Part shown: positions 14,474-16,873 of the stretch, in pieces
How positions within the stretch are numbered: position 1 is the stretch's first letter
How the letters are laid out: each line of letters opens with the position of its first letter
Translations under genes and position numbers: made by a program
Assembly: GCA_027030565.1 (NCBI GenBank)
Contig: JALVEU010000036.1
Span: 1 to 16,873 of the forward strand
From: Gammaproteobacteria bacterium
GTDB lineage: Bacteria; Pseudomonadota; Gammaproteobacteria; JAJDOJ01
DNA: 16,873 nt
Direction: 5' to 3'
Notes under the pieces: model-generated
Databases searched by the model: none
Told to the model about the DNA's origin: nothing
What the model saw: the letters and a program-made list of their open reading frames with translations, nothing else

Positions 14474-15316
14474 GTGAAAGCGAAACTGTCTGCCATTGCC
14501 GCAGCGCTCATGGTCAGCCTCTCCATGGCGTTTCCGGCGGCAGTGATGGCGAGCCCCGAGGACGACCTCAAGGCCTTCCGGGAATACTTCAAGAAACGTT
14601 TCCCGAACGTGCCTTTCGAGGACTTCGTCAACGGCGTCTATGCACTCGACCCGGCAGCCCGGGAACAGTGGGAGGCCATCGAGGAATTCCCACCTTACGA
14701 GATCAACATCGAAAAAGGTAAAGACCTCTTCCACAAGCCGTTCAAGAACGGCAAGACCATGGCCTCATGCTTCCCCGACTACAAGCAAGGGATCAAACAG
14801 AACTATCCCTACTTCGACACCAAGTCGGGCAAGGTGAAGACCCTGGAACTGGAGATCAATGAGTGCCGCGAGAAGAACGGCGAAAAGCCTTTCCCCTGGG
14901 GCAAAGGTCCCATCGCGGACGTCTCGGCCTATCTGGCCTACCTCTCCCGCGGCAAGAAGATCGACGTGAAAGTGCCCAACAAAGCGGCCGAGGCAGAGTA
15001 CGACAAGGGCAAGCACTTCTTCTATGCCAAGCGTGGTCAGCTCAACTTGGCCTGCGCGGACTGCCATGTGTACTATGCCGGGTATCACATCCGCGCCGAT
15101 CTGCTGAGCCCAGCCCTCGGGCAGGTCACCCACTTCCCAGTCTATCGTTCCAAATGGGGCGGATTGGGCACGCTGCACCGCCGTTATAGCGGCTGTAACA
15201 AGCAGGTCCGCGCCAAACCCTTCCCCATGCAGGGACCGGAGTATCGGGCGTTGGAGTACTTCCACACGTATATGAGCAACGGACTCCCGATCAACGGACC
15301 CGGCGCCCGCAAGTAA
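14474..15316 (+). CDS. soxA: SoxA, single-heme subunit of the SoxAX cytochrome complex
   Basis: This is the 280-residue precursor of the catalytic SoxA subunit, which joins thiosulfate to SoxY. I chose the GTG at 14474 because GGAGGA sits eight bases upstream. An in-frame ATG at 14459 would overlap that site and add five residues. The signal peptide (SAIAAALMVSLSMAFPAAVMA) ends before SPEDD. The single heme site is CADCH (194-198). C241 in RRYSGCNKQV is the expected heme-ligating catalytic cysteine that becomes a persulfide. The N-terminal heme site of di-heme SoxA is absent: C99 (SCFPDYKQG) and C131 (INECREKNGE) remain, and could form a disulfide as in mono-heme SoxA. The gene ends the operon, with an intrinsic terminator behind it. 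Confidence 0.95.
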   Translation: MKAKLSAIAAALMVSLSMAFPAAVMASPEDDLKAFREYFKKRFPNVPFEDFVNGVYALDPAAREQWEAIEEFPPYEINIEKGKDLFHKPFKNGKTMASCFPDYKQGIKQNYPYFDTKSGKVKTLELEINECREKNGEKPFPWGKGPIADVSAYLAYLSRGKKIDVKVPNKAAEAEYDKGKHFFYAKRGQLNLACADCHVYYAGYHIRADLLSPALGQVTHFPVYRSKWGGLGTLHRRYSGCNKQVRAKPFPMQGPEYRALEYFHTYMSNGLPINGPGARK

Positions 15317-15338
15317 GGTCGTTCCTGTCACATGAACG

Positions 15339-15370
15339 GGGCCGGCACCTCGAGTGTCGGCCCTTTTCTT
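15339..15370 (+). terminator. Rho-independent terminator of the sox operon
   Basis: GGGCCGGCAC (15339-15348), loop CTCGA, and GTGTCGGCCC (15354-15363) form a 10-bp stem with one G-U pair, followed directly by TTTTCTT. It starts 22 bases after the soxA stop and is the clearest terminator in the window. Confidence 0.85.
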
Positions 15371-15377
15371 GTTCTCC

Positions 15378-16661
15378 ATGGCCACCCGGCGCGATCCGGC
15401 CAGGCTGCCACTCGCATGGTGGATCCCCGACCAGGCATGCCGCCGTCCCATGGCCCTGGCCTTGGAACATCCCGAACTGCGCATGCGCTTCGGCGCCCTG
15501 CCGGACCTGCTGCGGCAGCGCAAGCCCCTGCTGCCGGGCCGCCGCGCAGGCACCCGCCTCTTCCAGGCCCTGGAACTCTATCGGACGCTGGGTGCGGGTC
15601 CTCGCTTCCGCCCCGCATGGGCCGGGTGGAATGAAGACCAGCCCGTACTTGCCGTTTCCACCAGCGGCACCTCGGGCCGACCCGGGACCGTACTGTTGAG
15701 TCCCGCCAACCTGGCCAGCTCGGCACGGGCCGTCAACCGGGCGGTGGGCCTAGGGCCAGGGGACCGCTGGCTCAATGTCCTTCCTCTCCAGCATATTGCA
15801 GGCATTGCCATCCTGGTACGTTGCCTGCAAGCCGGGGCCACCATGGTCCTCCACGAGCGCTTCGACGTGAACGCGGTCTGGACGGCGCTCCGCGACCATG
15901 CCATTACCCACATCTCCCTGGTGCCGGCCCTGCTCGCACGACTGTTGGAGCACGCCGGCACGGCGCGCGCACCCGCCTCGCTGCGTGTGGTCCTGGTCGG
16001 CGGTGGGCATCTGGACGAGGCCCTCGCTGCACGCGCCTTGGCACACGATTGGCCCATCCACGTCACCTGGGGCATGACCGAAACCGCTTCGGCCGTCGCC
16101 ATTCGCAGGCTGGATGCCTCGGCTTTGCCACAGACCCACCGAGTGGGCCGCCCCCTGGCGGGGCTGCAGGTCCGCGTCACCGACAACCAGGCCCGGCTCG
16201 CCATCTGGGGACCCCAGGTCACTGCGGGCCGCCATCCGGCTCGTGTACGTCGCCGTTCCCGTGCCGGGGTTCCTCGCCGCTGGCACCTGAGCCCGGACTG
16301 GGGGACCGTGGATCCACACGGTGAGGTATGGGTACTCGGTCGCCGGGACCGGATCGTGATCAGCGGCGGGGTCAATGTGCCGCTGGAGGCCGTGGAACGT
16401 ACCCTACTCACCCACCCGGCGGTGCGTGAAGTCTGGGCCATGGGCCTGCCCGACCCCGTTTGGGGCGAGCGCGTGGCAGCACTGGTCGTGGGCGAGGCGG
16501 AGGTCGAAGCGCTTGGGCGCTGGGTCCGCGAGCGGCTGCCGGCGGCCTGGCGCCCGAGAGAGATTCACCGCCTTGCGCGGCTGCCTCGCACCCCATTGGG
16601 CAAGATCGACGCCGCAGCGGCCCGGCGCCTAGTCTCGGCCCCGCTTGACGGGGGTCAATGA
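15378..16661 (+). CDS. AMP-binding acyl-CoA ligase, MenE-like
   Basis: This 427-residue adenylate-forming enzyme is shorter than most acyl-CoA synthetases and similar to o-succinylbenzoate-CoA ligase (MenE). Visible motifs are: the phosphate loop STSGTSGRPG (94-103), where the usual Lys of the PKG end is absent; PLQHIAGIAILVRCL; GMTET (232-236); WHLSPDWGTVDPHGEVWVLGRRDRIVISGGVNV with the hinge near D324; and PRTPLGKID with catalytic K409. So the C-terminal domain is intact. The substrate cannot be set from sequence. The ATG at 15378 lies 8 bases after the sox terminator's T-run and has no ribosome site; the GTG at 15354 would lie within the terminator stem. Its own promoter is not evident, so read-through from sox or another start is possible. 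Confidence 0.78.
   Translation: MATRRDPARLPLAWWIPDQACRRPMALALEHPELRMRFGALPDLLRQRKPLLPGRRAGTRLFQALELYRTLGAGPRFRPAWAGWNEDQPVLAVSTSGTSGRPGTVLLSPANLASSARAVNRAVGLGPGDRWLNVLPLQHIAGIAILVRCLQAGATMVLHERFDVNAVWTALRDHAITHISLVPALLARLLEHAGTARAPASLRVVLVGGGHLDEALAARALAHDWPIHVTWGMTETASAVAIRRLDASALPQTHRVGRPLAGLQVRVTDNQARLAIWGPQVTAGRHPARVRRRSRAGVPRRWHLSPDWGTVDPHGEVWVLGRRDRIVISGGVNVPLEAVERTLLTHPAVREVWAMGLPDPVWGERVAALVVGEAEVEALGRWVRERLPAAWRPREIHRLARLPRTPLGKIDAAAARRLVSAPLDGGQ
16645..16658. promoter_or_regulatory. Fnr/Dnr-type dyad TTGAC-N4-GTCAA
   Basis: TTGAC (16645-16649), GGGG, GTCAA (16654-16658) is a perfect 5+5 dyad with the 4-base spacer of Crp/Fnr-superfamily sites (Fnr consensus TTGAT-N4-ATCAA). It overlaps the last codons of the acyl-CoA ligase and lies about 98 bases upstream of a Crp/Fnr-like gene. 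A TAGAAT -10 candidate at 16699-16704 would place it near -60. Confidence 0.42.
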
Positions 16662-16698
16662 TCGGCTCGGCTGATCCCAGAAGACCCTGCCGCACCGG

Positions 16699-16704
16699 TA
16701 GAAT
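16699..16704 (+). promoter_or_regulatory. Candidate -10 element of the cyclic-nucleotide-binding gene
   Basis: TAGAAT matches the -10 consensus at 5/6. The -35 position (about 16676-16681) is poor, as is common for activator-dependent promoters. Confidence 0.35.
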
Positions 16705-16749
16705 ACGAGACGAACGCCCACCTGCAGCTGGATCACCGTGGTTTTTCCT

Positions 16750-16873
16750 ATGGCACAGACCTACGACGAGACCCTGGCAAAGTCGCCCATCGGCAGCGAG
16801 CTGGCCCGCGAGGAGTGCGAGACGCTGGCCCCCATCATGAAACACCGCACGCTCTCCGACGGCGAAATCCTTT
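16750..16873 (+). CDS. Cyclic-nucleotide-binding domain (Crp/Fnr-like) protein, 5' part
   Basis: Only the first 41 codons are in the window; the frame is open to the end. The sequence MAQTYDETLAKSPIGSEL then REECETLAPIMKHRTLSDGEIL has the look of the N-terminal helix and first strand of a cyclic-nucleotide-binding domain (the ...LxxIMxxRxLxDGExL pattern before the beta-roll). Whether a DNA-binding helix-turn-helix or another domain follows cannot be seen. The ATG at 16750 has no clear ribosome site; a GTG four codons earlier is a possible alternative. An Fnr/Dnr-type dyad and a -10 candidate precede it. Confidence 0.68.
   Translation, partial: MAQTYDETLAKSPIGSELAREECETLAPIMKHRTLSDGEIL

Noticed and set aside
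16213..16290. Possible frameshift in the Arg-rich stretch of the acyl-CoA ligase (TAGRHPARVRRRSRAGVPRRW)
   Set aside because: Both flanking conserved blocks are in the same frame and the stretch is at a variable loop position. A pair of compensating errors is possible but not supported.

Overview
This window is GC-rich and gene-dense, with no gene-free stretch longer than 300 bases. It looks like the chromosome of a sulfur-oxidising, probably gammaproteobacterial chemolithotroph. The evidence is a soxXYZA cluster with a single-heme SoxA, a periplasmic methanethiol oxidase with its maturation partner, a linked rnr-rlmB pair as in gammaproteobacteria, and BepA-like and Cfa proteins. I cannot name the genus from sequence alone.

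Layout. (1) 1-1942, plus strand: the 3' part of a CopA-type multicopper oxidase carrying six Met/His-rich repeats, then a CopB-like outer-membrane protein. This is a copper-resistance pair. (2) 2063-2659, plus: a lone Uma2-family (PD-(D/E)XK) protein. (3) 2711-5741, minus: rnr (RNase R) followed by rlmB (23S rRNA G2251 methyltransferase), a conserved RNA-metabolism pair. (4) 5998-9331, plus: mtoX (SBP56-type methanethiol oxidase) overlapping a gene that encodes one polypeptide with a SCO1/SenC copper-chaperone domain fused to a MauG/di-heme cytochrome c peroxidase domain. (5) 9356-11040, minus: a cyclopropane-fatty-acid synthase and, upstream of it, a small single-domain rhodanese. The rhodanese promoter overlaps an 18-bp perfect palindrome that looks like an ArsR-type operator. 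(6) 11308-12876, plus: a BepA-like M48 metalloprotease with C-terminal TPR region. (7) 13137-15316, plus: soxX, soxY, soxZ, soxA with a probable promoter in front and a good intrinsic terminator behind. (8) 15378-16661, plus: an AMP-binding acyl-CoA ligase, MenE-like. (9) 16750-end, plus: the start of a cyclic-nucleotide-binding (Crp/Fnr-like) protein, preceded by an Fnr/Dnr-type dyad.

How the genes may work together (inference). MtoX would convert methanethiol to formaldehyde, hydrogen peroxide and sulfide in the periplasm. The SCO domain could load its copper and the MauG domain could oxidatively mature it. The rhodanese and the SoxYZ carrier with SoxAX would handle the reduced sulfur. The copper-resistance pair shares the copper theme, but three unrelated genes lie between it and mtoX, so a regulatory link is not shown.

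The most notable points are the SCO-MauG fusion with an unusual CX5C copper motif, an 11-bp GNRA hairpin inside its 5' coding end right after the mtoX stop, and the two candidate operators (rhodanese; Crp/Fnr-like gene).
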